Shown here piece after piece: positions 18,927 through 27,627 of a stretch of 64,000 bases of DNA; the first letter of the stretch is position 1; each line of letters starts with the position of its first letter. The notes beneath the pieces were generated by a model. That model saw only the letters and a program-made list of their open reading frames with translations. It was not told the origin of the DNA and did no database searches. Source of the stretch: Labilibaculum antarcticum (GTDB taxonomy: Bacteria > Bacteroidota > Bacteroidia > Bacteroidales > Marinifilaceae); NCBI RefSeq assembly GCF_002356295.1, contig NZ_AP018042.1, forward strand, positions 5,612,361 through 5,676,360, in the 5' to 3' direction. Both the position numbers and the translations under genes were made by a program.

Positions 18927-19245
18927 ATGTCGTACATTACTATTCCCAATCCATCAGCAAAAAAAATAAAAACTCAAGGGTATCTTCATGCAATTAAATG
19001 AATGATAATTTTTTCATCCAATGGCTTCACCCCTCTTTTTCAGCACATTTACGACTATTTCTCAACACCTAAAAGCCCTAATTCTCTTAAATTACTCACA
19101 CTTACCTATTCACAATCAGAATCTTACAATTCCCAAAACAAAAACACAAGCTAAAAGCATGTTCTATAACTACTTACACAGAGCACCAGTCTCTTGATCA
19201 ATTTGTTAGTTTTGCGATCTGAAAAAATAGAATAAAAAGATACAG
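18927..19245. other. Non-coding stretch upstream of the acetate transporter
   Basis: No gene seen. TAGTTTTG at 19207-19214 matches the Bacteroidota -7 consensus TAnnTTTG and sits 32 bases before the start codon, but no good -33 element is visible. Confidence 0.4.
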
Positions 19246-19815
19246 ATGAGTAATGTAAAGTTAGGAAATCCGGCTGTAGTCGGTCTTGGAGGGTTTGGTT
19301 TGACAACCCTTCTATTGCAATTCCATAATATCGGATTGTGTGGATTAGGTCCGGTTGTAGCAATGGGATTTGTTTTTGGTGGATTTGCACAACTTATGGC
19401 TGGTATGCTAGAACACAAAAACGGTAACAATTTCGGTTTTGCAGCTTTTTGTGGCTACGGTTCATTTTGGATCGGTTTAGGACTTATCTGGCTGATGAAT
19501 TTCTATGGCGTTTACAAATCATCGACTACTGATGTTGGATTTTACTTGGTAGCCTGGACATTGTTTACTGCAATTTTATGGGTAGCATCATTCTTTATTA
19601 ATTCTGCAATGGCTACCACTTTTACCACATTACTTATTGGTTTCATTCTTTTGGACTTAGGTCACTTTGGATTTCCAATTTTAGATGAAGTAGCAGGATA
19701 CGAACTTATTATTTGTGCATTATGCGCTTGGTACATGATGGCTGCTATCATTATCAACGACGTTGCTGGTCGTACGATTTTGAAAGTGGGTAAACCATGG
19801 ATTAAAGCGATTTAA
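19246..19815 (+). CDS. satP: Acetate uptake transporter (GPR1/FUN34/SatP family)
   Basis: A 189-residue inner-membrane protein with about six hydrophobic helices. The family N-terminal signature appears as GNPAVVGLGGFGLTTLLL, with the NPA-x-x-GL core. Later FGGFAQLMAGMLEHKNGNNFG and GYGSFWIGLGLIW match the family's second and third segments. Members are succinate/acetate-proton symporters or channels. An acetyl-CoA synthetase in the same window fits acetate assimilation, though the two genes are not linked. Terminated by the hairpin at 19862. Confidence 0.92.
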   Translation: MSNVKLGNPAVVGLGGFGLTTLLLQFHNIGLCGLGPVVAMGFVFGGFAQLMAGMLEHKNGNNFGFAAFCGYGSFWIGLGLIWLMNFYGVYKSSTTDVGFYLVAWTLFTAILWVASFFINSAMATTFTTLLIGFILLDLGHFGFPILDEVAGYELIICALCAWYMMAAIIINDVAGRTILKVGKPWIKAI

Positions 19816-19861
19816 TATTCTCTTGAATTCTGCTCCTTTCGGGCAGAGCTTAATTGAACAA

Positions 19862-19913
19862 AAAAAGAGGTAAACCGAAATTTTTCTCAAATCAGATCGG
19901 TTTGCCTCTTTTT
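19862..19913. terminator. Bidirectional terminator
   Basis: Long stem AAAAAGAGGTAAACCGA (19862-19878) with TCGGTTTGCCTCTTTTT (19897-19913), one mismatch, flanked by A and T runs. Confidence 0.9.
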
Positions 19914-19928
19914 ATTTTATCTACTACA

Positions 19929-19985
19929 ACTTCTACCACAAAGGAAGCACGAAGGATTTCACAAAGGGACACAAAGGGAAAAGGC
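19929..19985. repeat. Dispersed 'CACAAAGG / CACGAAGG' repeat, copy 1
   Basis: Degenerate short direct repeats (ACCACAAAGGAAGCACGAAGG, then CACAAAGGGACACAAAGGG). The same family recurs at 34735, 35041, 36179, 36905 and, inverted, at 37045. Non-coding. Confidence 0.6.
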
Positions 19986-20059
19986 TTCCTACTTAGAGTA
20001 ACTTTGTGCAGTACTTAGTGTACTTAGTGGTTCGAAATATATTTTGTGTTTAAATCAAT

Positions 20060-20374
20060 CTACTTTAATATTTCCTTGTGCAGGCTCACATCAAATTCCT
20101 TTACGTGATCTGGCTTGCCATCTTTGAAGAAATCTACAATATATTTTTGGTTGCAATGCTCGTCGAAGGTTTTCTGATCGTAAAACTTCTCAACAAAAGT
20201 AATAACATGCGGATTGTCGATGCTTTGATTCAGTTCGTAACGAATGCATCCTCCCTCCTGATGTGTTGGCAATAGTAAAGCATGTAAATTTTTGATCAAC
20301 TGATCGGCCTCTCCCTCATTCGCTATAAATCTGGCAATACACACCAATTGAGTTTCATTTTTTCTAATTCCCAT
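20060..20374 (-). CDS. Antibiotic-biosynthesis-monooxygenase (ABM) domain protein
   Basis: A 104-residue single ABM-domain protein. Seen are VCIARFIANEGEADQLIKNL, the GCIRYELNQSIDNPHVITFVEKF centre, and a C-terminal region with His and Asp. The family forms small ferredoxin-like dimers; some are quinol monooxygenases (YgiN type), others have unknown activity. It stands alone and convergent with the acetate transporter. Function beyond the fold is inference. Confidence 0.85.
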   Translation of the reverse strand: MGIRKNETQLVCIARFIANEGEADQLIKNLHALLLPTHQEGGCIRYELNQSIDNPHVITFVEKFYDQKTFDEHCNQKYIVDFFKDGKPDHVKEFDVSLHKEILK

Positions 20375-20455
20375 ATCAACTATTTTTATGTTTTGATTCT
20401 TTTGAAATTCAAACTTAGGAAAAATTTAGAAATGATCACCACTCCTGTTACTATC

Positions 20456-20487
20456 AAAAGGCTATTGATCGTAAACCAATAGCCTTC
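20456..20487 (-). terminator. Terminator of the ECF-sigma operon
   Basis: Perfect 10-base stem AAGGCTATTG (20458-20467) / CAATAGCCTT (20477-20486); on the minus strand it ends in TTTT, about 70 bases after the DUF2202 gene. Confidence 0.8.
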
Positions 20488-20556
20488 ATTTATTTTAGAG
20501 ATAACCTAACTTAGGTTAAAAATGAAATCTCAATTCAATCCATTTCCAACTTAATT

Positions 20557-21300
20557 TTAATTGTTGTTTCCATATCTGTTTTTTTGATATTCATTCAAAC
20601 AACCAGTGCCACGTTCGGTATCCGAATTTATGATTTCATTAAAATCATCCTCACTCAAAACTGTAGGCAAATAATCTACACCATAAGTACCCAACACACG
20701 AACAAAAGCTCTTAAGTGATTTCTTGAACCGCGAAGTAAGTTAGAATACACTAAAAGAATATTCTCATTCTCTGTTTCAGCCATTAACTCCTCCAAATCA
20801 GCGATATCTACCTCTTCAATCAATGCACCTACTTTCAAAGCTTCTTCAACCGACACCATCCCTTTTTCGCTCAACTCATCATACAAAGCTTGCAGCGTTT
20901 CATTTTGATACTCTCCGGCAATACCTGTTGATGGATCTTCAATTTCAAATAAGTCCAACAAAGTTAATACTGCTGCAGCATGAGTTGATTCTGCTCCAGT
21001 AATATTGCTAAAAGTCTTTACATCATACAAATCAGAAAACAAACTGTAAACATCATGTGCCAGTAATTCCTCTTCTCTCATTAATAACAAACCATCTTGT
21101 TCACTATCAGTAAAAGTTGTTAATTCAGGGTCCAAAACAGCTGATAAGTTCCCTGCCAGCATATCAGTAGATCCATCTTCCGCTACTTCAACCAGTGGCA
21201 AATTAGCCAAAGCATCCGTTCCTGCATCCTCATTATCGCAGGCAACAAAGCCCAACATTAACGTAAAAGCAATTAAAACTTTTGTTATTTTATTTCTCAT
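20557..21300 (-). CDS. DUF2202 lipoprotein (ferritin-like)
   Basis: A 247-residue exported lipoprotein: signal peptide ending in LGFVAC with lipidated Cys21. The body matches DUF2202: LLLMREEELLAHDVYSLF, later TGAESTHAAAVLTLL, and NLLRGSRNHLRAFVRVL. The paired Glu and His in these helices resemble ferritin-like diiron sites. No activity is known to me. It is the last gene of the ECF sigma operon, separated from the Spy-like gene by 36 bases, and is followed by a terminator. Confidence 0.87.
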   Translation of the reverse strand: MRNKITKVLIAFTLMLGFVACDNEDAGTDALANLPLVEVAEDGSTDMLAGNLSAVLDPELTTFTDSEQDGLLLMREEELLAHDVYSLFSDLYDVKTFSNITGAESTHAAAVLTLLDLFEIEDPSTGIAGEYQNETLQALYDELSEKGMVSVEEALKVGALIEEVDIADLEELMAETENENILLVYSNLLRGSRNHLRAFVRVLGTYGVDYLPTVLSEDDFNEIINSDTERGTGCLNEYQKNRYGNNN

Positions 21301-21336
21301 AATTTCTAAATTTTATTTTTAGTTACATACCTATAT

Positions 21337-21777
21337 TTACCAATTTCCTCGACCATTACGACCTCCACCTCTTCGACCTTGTCCACAACCATTTCCACAA
21401 CCTCTTCTTCCTTTTCCTGAAAAACACTGTGCATTCGAATTTTTATTTTGTTGATATTGCGCCTGCTGTTCAGGAGTAAGAACTGCACTTACTGCATTTG
21501 TATGACTAGTAAGCTCGGCACGCATTTGCTCTATCACATTTGCTCTGTCGCTTTCATTCACAGCAGCCCTTCTATCGGCCCGCAAACCATCCATCACTTT
21601 TAAATGATCTGTTCTCAAATCATTCAATTGCTTGTTCTGTTCAACGGTTAAATTTGAAATTTGACTGCAATCATTAGCCCTACGTCTATTTTGTGCAAAG
21701 CTATCGGCCGCAGGAATTGCAAACATGATTACCATCAATAATAATCCCAAGTTTTTAATTAAGTTTTGTGTTTTCAT
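21337..21777 (-). CDS. Spy/CpxP-like periplasmic protein with Gly/Arg-rich tail
   Basis: A 146-residue secreted protein: signal peptide of about 29 residues ending DSFAQ. Two LTxxQ motifs (LTVEQNKQL, LTPEQQAQY) flank helices typical of the Spy/CpxP fold. The last ~30 residues are Gly/Arg-rich with three Cys (CFSGKGRRGCGNGCGQG), which might bind metal. Spy/CpxP proteins are periplasmic chaperones or metal sensors. It is the fourth gene of the sigma-factor operon. Confidence 0.82.
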   Translation of the reverse strand: MKTQNLIKNLGLLLMVIMFAIPAADSFAQNRRRANDCSQISNLTVEQNKQLNDLRTDHLKVMDGLRADRRAAVNESDRANVIEQMRAELTSHTNAVSAVLTPEQQAQYQQNKNSNAQCFSGKGRRGCGNGCGQGRRGGGRNGRGNW

Positions 21778-21864
21778 GACTTCAATTTTATATTAATTTT
21801 TTGACACAATTCTCCCGGGATGCAATACAAATCGCTTCCTAAAAAGAATATTTACAATAAAACT

Positions 21865-22407
21865 CTATTGATTTCTGCCACCAGGACCATTACCATGTCC
21901 CCAGCCTTTTCTTCTGCCTTTCGGTGTTTTCACCTCTTCATCCTTTTGCAACAAACTACTAAACAAATCATACAATTTGGCTTGTTGCTCTTCATTCAAT
22001 TCACTCTTCATATCCAAATAGAACTGAACCGTTGCCAACTTTAACTCCTTGTGCTTCTCTCCTATTAAACCCGCAATATTATTCAATTCCAGACTATCGC
22101 AATTTTCATTTCCCAACTGCTGAACCATATCCCGTCTTAAGCCATTCAACTGATTCATGATCTGATTTGCCTCCTGATTGTAATTCCTGTTTAGCGATCG
22201 AAATTTGATCTTCATCTCTTCATCTAATCCCAATTGTTCCTTAAGAAATCGGGTTCTGAATTCATCCGGCATCTCCACCTTATTTTCAACCTCTTTCGTC
22301 TCCTGCTGCATGTGATACCATAACGAACCAATCGTCGACAAATTAACTGCCAATAAGAGTAAAGCAAGCCACATCCAAAATTTATTAGCTTTATTCATGA
22401 TATCCAT
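21865..22407 (-). CDS. Membrane-anchored Spy/CpxP/CnrX-like protein
   Basis: A 180-residue protein with an N-terminal transmembrane anchor (about residues 12-32, FWMWLALLLLAVN) and a helical periplasmic domain with FLKEQLGLDEEMKIKFR and LNEEQQAKLYDLFSSLL, the two LTxxQ-like motifs. The C-terminus is basic and Gly-rich. Such proteins follow anti-sigma genes as periplasmic sensors (CnrX-like) or chaperones. The start at 22407 overlaps the anti-sigma gene by 17 bases; ATG at 22398 is an equally possible start. Confidence 0.82.
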   Translation of the reverse strand: MDIMNKANKFWMWLALLLLAVNLSTIGSLWYHMQQETKEVENKVEMPDEFRTRFLKEQLGLDEEMKIKFRSLNRNYNQEANQIMNQLNGLRRDMVQQLGNENCDSLELNNIAGLIGEKHKELKLATVQFYLDMKSELNEEQQAKLYDLFSSLLQKDEEVKTPKGRRKGWGHGNGPGGRNQ

Positions 22408-22828
22408 CGTTTAAAAAGAACAACTCAATAGTTTCATTATCTATTTCGTTAAAATAGGGATCGATTAAATTCGATTGCTGAATATTTTCGGTGTCTGTAG
22501 CAAAATTCGATCCCATAAAAATACCCGATCCAATGGCCAATACGAACAGCATGCTTACCAATACAGGCATCAACAGTCTGGTGAAAACCGGTTGATTGGC
22601 TTTTCTTTGCTCCTCCTTAAATCGGTTCATCGTTTTTGAAACAAAATACGGATTTGCCTGCAGCGTTTTTTCCTTCTCGATAATCCCCAAGGCCGATTGA
22701 AGTAAAACCAAAGAATCGGAACATGAACTGCAATTCGACAAATGATTCTCCATCTGCAGCATTTCATCCTTCAAGAGTTCCTTCTCCAGATAAAAAATTA
22801 ATTTGCTATTTACCTCCTTGCATTCCAT
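22391..22828 (-). CDS. Zinc-finger (zf-HC2) anti-sigma factor
   Basis: A 145-residue protein. The N-terminal zinc-binding anti-sigma domain shows His29, Cys33 and Cys36 in HLSNCSSC; Cys3 may be the fourth ligand. One transmembrane helix lies at about 84-106 (LLMPVLVSMLFVLAIGSGIF), leaving a short periplasmic tail. It should hold the ECF sigma factor encoded just upstream at the membrane. A promoter-like motif lies in the 46-base gap after the sigma gene, so it may have its own start of transcription. Confidence 0.88.
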   Translation of the reverse strand: MECKEVNSKLIFYLEKELLKDEMLQMENHLSNCSSCSDSLVLLQSALGIIEKEKTLQANPYFVSKTMNRFKEEQRKANQPVFTRLLMPVLVSMLFVLAIGSGIFMGSNFATDTENIQQSNLIDPYFNEIDNETIELFFLNDGYHE

Positions 22829-22845
22829 CTCTATTGTTTTTTATA

Positions 22846-22876
22846 TTAGACACCACTCTTTTAAAAAACTTGCGCT
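22846..22876 (-). promoter_or_regulatory. Putative ECF-sigma promoter, copy 2 (before the anti-sigma gene)
   Basis: On the minus strand AGCGCAAGTTT, 11 bases, then GGTGTCTAA. The identical two boxes with identical spacing occur at 23493-23523 before the sigma gene. GCAAGTTT and GTCTAA are the right distance apart for -35 and -10 boxes of an ECF sigma factor. Confidence 0.65.
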
Positions 22877-23450
22877 ACTTTGTAAAGTTTTTGTAATAAT
22901 CGATCAGTTTTTTCTGCAAATTCGATTTCGCCCTAAATAGCAGCGACTCTACCGACGATTTCGAAAGCTGCATTAGCTCAGCAATTTCTTCATAGCTCAA
23001 TTCCTCATACTTACTCAATGTAAAAGCTATTTTCTGATTTTCGGGCAAAGCATCCAAAGCGGTATGAATCGCATTGGCATGATCCTTTTCTTCCAAAGCC
23101 TTATCGGGATTTACAAAACTGGCCTTCTCATTTACCTCTTCCTTCTTCCCCTGAAAAAAATCTTCGACCCTACTAAAAAAGTTTCGCCTTTTACGATCAC
23201 GAATTGCATTTAAACTGCGTGTGATTGTAATTCGGTACAGCCAGGTCTTCAGGCTCGACTCACTCCTAAAATCAGTAATCGAATGATAAACCTGCATAAA
23301 AACCTCCTGAGCAATATCCTCCGCATCGGCCTGGTTGTGAATCATCCCCATAGCAGTATTCACCACCATTGTCTGATAGGTCTCCACAAGGGAACGAAAT
23401 GCAGTTTCGTTTCCGGATTTAAGTTGTTCAACTAACTCCCGTTCAATCAT
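22875..23450 (-). CDS. ECF-type RNA polymerase sigma factor
   Basis: A 191-residue group 4 sigma-70. Region 2 (about residues 22-95) includes DAEDIAQEVFMQVY and LKTWLYRITITRSLN; region 4 (about 125-180) has LPENQKIAFTLSKYEELSYEEIAELMQLSKSSVESLLFRAK. First gene of an operon with an anti-sigma factor, two Spy-like proteins and a DUF2202 lipoprotein, an arrangement like CnrH/CnrY/CnrX envelope- or metal-stress systems. The motif upstream and again before the anti-sigma gene suggests autoregulation. Confidence 0.92.
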   Translation of the reverse strand: MIERELVEQLKSGNETAFRSLVETYQTMVVNTAMGMIHNQADAEDIAQEVFMQVYHSITDFRSESSLKTWLYRITITRSLNAIRDRKRRNFFSRVEDFFQGKKEEVNEKASFVNPDKALEEKDHANAIHTALDALPENQKIAFTLSKYEELSYEEIAELMQLSKSSVESLLFRAKSNLQKKLIDYYKNFTK

Positions 23451-23492
23451 AGTAAAAAAAAACTTCGATACTGATTCAGTGAATTTAAATAC

Positions 23493-23523
23493 TTAGACAC
23501 CCGTTCGCAAATAAACTTGCGCT
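23493..23523 (-). promoter_or_regulatory. Putative ECF-sigma promoter, copy 1 (before the sigma gene)
   Basis: Minus-strand AGCGCAAGTTT, 11 bases, GGTGTCTAA, ending 43 bases before the sigma gene's ATG. It has the same boxes and spacing as 22846-22876. Confidence 0.65.
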
Positions 23524-23884
23524 CTTCCCCGAAAAAAATCTGAAATATTGTGCTTTCGGGATTTATCATTGCGAACTAGCAGATTGGTATTGCATTGCCT
23601 GCCAGGATACTGAACTAAGCATTATCTATATTCTTCTAGCATACGAGGGCATCCAAAATGTTCAATTTTATTATTCGGACACCTTCCTTCATTGCCACAG
23701 ACAATACCCCTATCCCCTAAAGGGAAAATTCAATTTTACCTTTAGATTACATATAAATTATATGTACTAGTCAGGTTTGAAAGAATAATTGTGCTGTTAA
23801 ATGGAATGGTTTTTATAGATTCGAATGTTTATTCCATTACAGAGTAATTTCAAGGTAGAATCTATTTTAAAAAATCATCCAGCA
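23524..23884. other. Non-coding stretch with a CCCCTAAAGGG repeat
   Basis: No gene. A short palindromic CCCCTAAAGGG element at about 23705-23730 belongs to the same dispersed family as those at 40936 and 42309. Confidence 0.45.
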
Positions 23885-24682
23885 ATGAGAAAACTTTTAC
23901 TGAGAACACTTACAATTCTTTGCTTTTTTACTGCAGTAGGGACTACTCTTTTGTATTTTAATCAGGAAAAGTTAATTTTCTTCCCACAAAAGCTAGACAA
24001 AGAATATCGATATTCTTCCGACATGAGTTTCGAGGAGATTACCATCGAAACTGAAGATCACAAAAACCTCAACGGACTGTTATTTACCGTGGAAAATTCG
24101 AAAGGCCTTGTGTTTTATCTGCATGGCAATGCAGGCTCGCTAACTAATTGTGGCGATGTTGCCAAAACCTATACCGACCTAAACTACGATATTTTTATGC
24201 TCGATTACAGAGGTTTCGGAAAGAGTGAAGGAGACATCGATAGTCAGCAACAAATTTTCACAGATATTCAAACAGCATACACCCTAATCCTTAAAAGATA
24301 CCAGGAAGATAAAGTGATTGTGCTAGGTTACTCGATAGGAACCGGACTTGCGACCCACCTTGCCGCCACAAACAAACCGAGATTACTAGTTCTGCAAGCA
24401 CCTTACTACAGTTTAACTGATATGATGAAACGCAGGTATAAATATTTGCCTGCAGTACTGCTAAAGTATAAGTTCCCAACTAACGAACTGATAACTGCAT
24501 GCACCATGCCAATTGTAATCTTTCATGGTACCCAGGATCGTATAATTCCATATGAGTCTTCATTAATGCTTCAAAAAATCAGTAAATCGAGCGATCAATT
24601 AATCACTCTTAAAGATGTTGGACACGGTGGAATCAACAGCAATCCTAAGTTTAAAACGGAGATAGCTAGAATACTGAACTAA
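23885..24682 (+). CDS. Alpha/beta hydrolase (ABHD13/17-like), membrane-anchored
   Basis: A 265-residue protein from ATG 23885 (MRKLLLRTLT); the 20 codons open upstream look non-native. A hydrophobic N-terminal helix (about residues 4-24) probably anchors it. The fold shows the oxyanion FYLHGNAGS, DYRGFGKSEG, nucleophile Ser150 in GYSIGTG, FHGTQDRIIP (acid) and VGHGG (His). This matches the 'BEM46/ABHD17-like' serine hydrolases, often acyl-protein or lipid esterases. Substrate unknown. Confidence 0.87.
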   Translation: MRKLLLRTLTILCFFTAVGTTLLYFNQEKLIFFPQKLDKEYRYSSDMSFEEITIETEDHKNLNGLLFTVENSKGLVFYLHGNAGSLTNCGDVAKTYTDLNYDIFMLDYRGFGKSEGDIDSQQQIFTDIQTAYTLILKRYQEDKVIVLGYSIGTGLATHLAATNKPRLLVLQAPYYSLTDMMKRRYKYLPAVLLKYKFPTNELITACTMPIVIFHGTQDRIIPYESSLMLQKISKSSDQLITLKDVGHGGINSNPKFKTEIARILN

Positions 24683-24726
24683 TCAGAATTCCTGAACCAC
24701 TCAATTCAAGCTGATAAATTTAATTT

Positions 24727-27531
24727 ATGCCAGATACGATCAACAATCTCATTCAATATTATCATGACTGCTACCAGTCAGATAATCGTGAATTAATTAT
24801 TTACAACTTTCTAGATAAAAAGGTTGAAAACAAAATATATTTCGAAGGCAAAGAAGAGCTTCTTACAGATAGCAATCCATTAATTCCTATTGATTCGGTA
24901 AAAGCATCTGCTATTTGTAAGAAAACTAAACTTTTTCAGAAAGAGAAAGAGCTGCTTTATGGTACATTCTTTATTTGCGGTAACTATACCGATTTTAAAG
25001 GCGATTCTAAAGATTTATGTGCTCCTCTATTCTATTATCCTGCGGAGATAAAGCAAAAAGATGACTTCTTTTACCTTTCTATCAGCGCAAGCGAAAGAAG
25101 GCTAAACTACCCTATTATTCAAATGCTTTCGAAGGAATCCAGTGGAGAGCTTCTTCAGGATCCTTTGTTTGAAAAATTGCCTACAGATTTCATCCGATTC
25201 GAACACATCGAATCTATTGTACTTCTATTTAAAAAATATTTCCCGAATGTAAACATAGCTGATATATACTCTTATCCTGATAACACGAGTATTACTACAG
25301 TAAAAAAGACCATCTCCAAATTATCGAAAGAGAAGCAAGATGAATATGTGTTGTTGCCTGCAAGTATATTAGGATTGGTCGCAAAGTCGTCGAATACAAG
25401 AGGCGTATTGAATGAATTAAGTGAGATGGCATCGATGACTGATCATTCCTTTCCCTTGCTTTCTTTACTTTCAAAATCGGCCCCAAAAGAAAAATTAAAA
25501 AAATACGAGAAGGGAAACCTTCCTATGATCTTAAGCGAAGCACAACAGGCCATTTTAAAGTCGAGCTCAATAAATCCATTAACATTAATTGTCGGACCTC
25601 CGGGAACGGGGAAAACTTACACCATTAGCGCCATTGCTTTGGAACACATGAGCAGAGGAGAATCGGTATTAATTGCCTCGCGCACCGATGAAGCTGTGGA
25701 TGTAATTGTTGAAAAAATAAAAAATCAACTTGGAATTGATAAAGCAGTTGTAAGAACTGGTAAAAAACGATCCTATTCCACCCCCTTAAACCGATTCCTG
25801 AAATCTTTACTAACGAGGGTAAACAAATTATCCTTTCTCCTGAAGGAATTTGATTTGCCAAAGACAAAAATGGATGAGTTGGAGAAAAAGGTCAGTTCTT
25901 TGTCCTCAACTATTGAATCCAGAAGTAAATTAATTGAGAAATTAGAGTCCTCATTCTCAAAAGAAGTAGAAAATGAACTCAAATGGGGAGAACATCTTTC
26001 CAAGGAGAAAGCAGGAGTTTGGAATAAAATTAAAACTCAGTACATCGATATCAGAAACAAAATTCAAATTCCAATATGGGAATACAATAGCAAACTCAAT
26101 CAGAATGACCTCTGTCAAATTACTGATGTTCAACTACTGATTCGCTTGAAATATGTATATCAAATTCTTAAGGTGATGACTGCTGATTGGAAAAATATTC
26201 AGCGTTTCCATGAGGCTCTTAAAATGTCGAGCGATACAGAAAAGCTTGCCAAATTCAGAGACATTAATTTTGACGCAGTGCTAAAAGCATTTCCCATCTG
26301 GCTAACCAAGCTTTCCGAGGTTAAAGATGCTCTTCCTTTCGAAAAAGAATTGTTTGATGTCGTGATCATTGATGAAGCTACACAATGTGATATTGCCAGT
26401 TGTCTTCCCTTACTTCAAAGAGCAAAACGTGTTGTTTTTGCCGGAGATCCAAACCAACTAAGACATGTATCCTTTTTATCTAAAGGCATTCAAGCCATAT
26501 TGCGCTCGAAATATGAGCTTCAGGATGTTGAGTATTCCACGCTTAATTATCGCGACAAAAGCATCTTAGATTTGGCCATGAGCAGCTTACAATCGAGCGA
26601 TCAAGTGGCAATGCTGGATGAACATTTTAGAAGCTTGTCTCCTATTATCGCTTTTAGTAATGAGCAGTTCTACGATAACCAGTTAAAAATAATGACTTCC
26701 CGACCCGATGAAACGGAAGAAGCTTTATATTTCATAAATAACCACGGGATTAGAAATAAAAATGGAGCCAACGAAATAGAGGCCAATGCGATTCTAAAGG
26801 CCGTGCATGAATTGGTCAAAAATGAAAAGGATTTAAACGAAAATTTGTGTTCAAGCGTTGGCATCTTATCGCCTTTTAGAGCCCAGGTTGATTGGATGAG
26901 CAAACTGCTTTTGGAACAGTTTGAAATGGACGAAATTGAAAAGCACAAAATTAGAGTCGGAACAGCTTATAGCTTTCAGGGAGAAGAACGAGATGTTATG
27001 CATTTGTCGTTTGCGGTTGATGGAAACAGCCACCATTCTGCAATTAACCACATCAACAAGGAGGATGTTTTTAATGTGGCCATCACCAGAGCCAGAACCA
27101 GACAATACATTCATCATTCACTATCGAAAAATGAACTAAAGGCAGACAGTCTGTTACGAAGCTATTTATCGAAGCCTGCTCTTCATGAATTTCAAGCAGA
27201 CAAAGGCACAACTCCTCACGATGTGTATCTTGATGAAGTTAAGAATGTTTTAAAAAATTGGGACATCAATAAGTATTGGATTGGATATTCAATAGCAGGT
27301 CTTACAATAGATTTATTGGTGAAGTACAAGGACAAGTATCTGGGAATCGACTTGGTTGGTTACCCCGGAGAATATGCCGATGTATTTGGAATTGAACGGT
27401 ATCGAATTTTAAACCGAGCTGGCATTAAAGTATTCCCTCTTCCTTATTCCGATTGGCATTTTGAGAATGAAAAATCTAAGAAAGTATTAAAAGAATTCTT
27501 TCTCAATTTAAAGGGTGCGTCGGTAAATTAA
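24727..27531 (+). CDS. Superfamily 1 (Upf1/DNA2-like) helicase with C-terminal nuclease-like domain
   Basis: A 934-residue protein. Residues ~1-270 are an uncharacterised N-terminal region. Helicase motifs follow: Walker A GPPGTGKT (290-297), motif II IIDEATQ (Asp549, Glu550), FAGDPNQLRH, DEHFRSL, TAYSFQGEERDV and NVAITRARTR. A coiled-coil-like insertion lies at about 370-430. The last ~110 residues (TIDLLVKY, YLGIDLVGYPG, RYRILNRAGIKVFPLPYSDW) resemble the Vsr/PD-(D/E)xK-type domain found at the end of many defence-associated helicases, but the usual acidic pair after the beta-hairpin is changed (GIDLV instead of GIExD), so it may be inactive. It ends at a strong terminator next to the cassette block. 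Confidence 0.85.
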   Translation: MPDTINNLIQYYHDCYQSDNRELIIYNFLDKKVENKIYFEGKEELLTDSNPLIPIDSVKASAICKKTKLFQKEKELLYGTFFICGNYTDFKGDSKDLCAPLFYYPAEIKQKDDFFYLSISASERRLNYPIIQMLSKESSGELLQDPLFEKLPTDFIRFEHIESIVLLFKKYFPNVNIADIYSYPDNTSITTVKKTISKLSKEKQDEYVLLPASILGLVAKSSNTRGVLNELSEMASMTDHSFPLLSLLSKSAPKEKLKKYEKGNLPMILSEAQQAILKSSSINPLTLIVGPPGTGKTYTISAIALEHMSRGESVLIASRTDEAVDVIVEKIKNQLGIDKAVVRTGKKRSYSTPLNRFLKSLLTRVNKLSFLLKEFDLPKTKMDELEKKVSSLSSTIESRSKLIEKLESSFSKEVENELKWGEHLSKEKAGVWNKIKTQYIDIRNKIQIPIWEYNSKLNQNDLCQITDVQLLIRLKYVYQILKVMTADWKNIQRFHEALKMSSDTEKLAKFRDINFDAVLKAFPIWLTKLSEVKDALPFEKELFDVVIIDEATQCDIASCLPLLQRAKRVVFAGDPNQLRHVSFLSKGIQAILRSKYELQDVEYSTLNYRDKSILDLAMSSLQSSDQVAMLDEHFRSLSPIIAFSNEQFYDNQLKIMTSRPDETEEALYFINNHGIRNKNGANEIEANAILKAVHELVKNEKDLNENLCSSVGILSPFRAQVDWMSKLLLEQFEMDEIEKHKIRVGTAYSFQGEERDVMHLSFAVDGNSHHSAINHINKEDVFNVAITRARTRQYIHHSLSKNELKADSLLRSYLSKPALHEFQADKGTTPHDVYLDEVKNVLKNWDINKYWIGYSIAGLTIDLLVKYKDKYLGIDLVGYPGEYADVFGIERYRILNRAGIKVFPLPYSDWHFENEKSKKVLKEFFLNLKGASVN

Positions 27532-27534
27532 GAC

Positions 27535-27563
27535 AAAAAAAGACGCGATTTAATCGCGTCTTT
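27535..27563 (+). terminator. Terminator of the helicase gene (twin of 32984)
   Basis: AAAGACGCGAT / ATCGCGTCTTT around a 3-base loop, preceded by an A run and followed by T-rich sequence, 3 bases after the stop. A nearly identical hairpin sits at 32984-33014. Confidence 0.9.
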
Positions 27564-27627
27564 ATTCTTATGCATATTTTTCCTTTTGTGTTTTAAAAAT
27601 AGCTGTATCCCAATCCTCTTGACATAT

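Noticed and set aside
20020-20045. GGTTCGAAA resembling a tRNA T-arm
   Set aside because: No acceptor stem, anticodon arm or correct spacing around it; it is repeat sequence.
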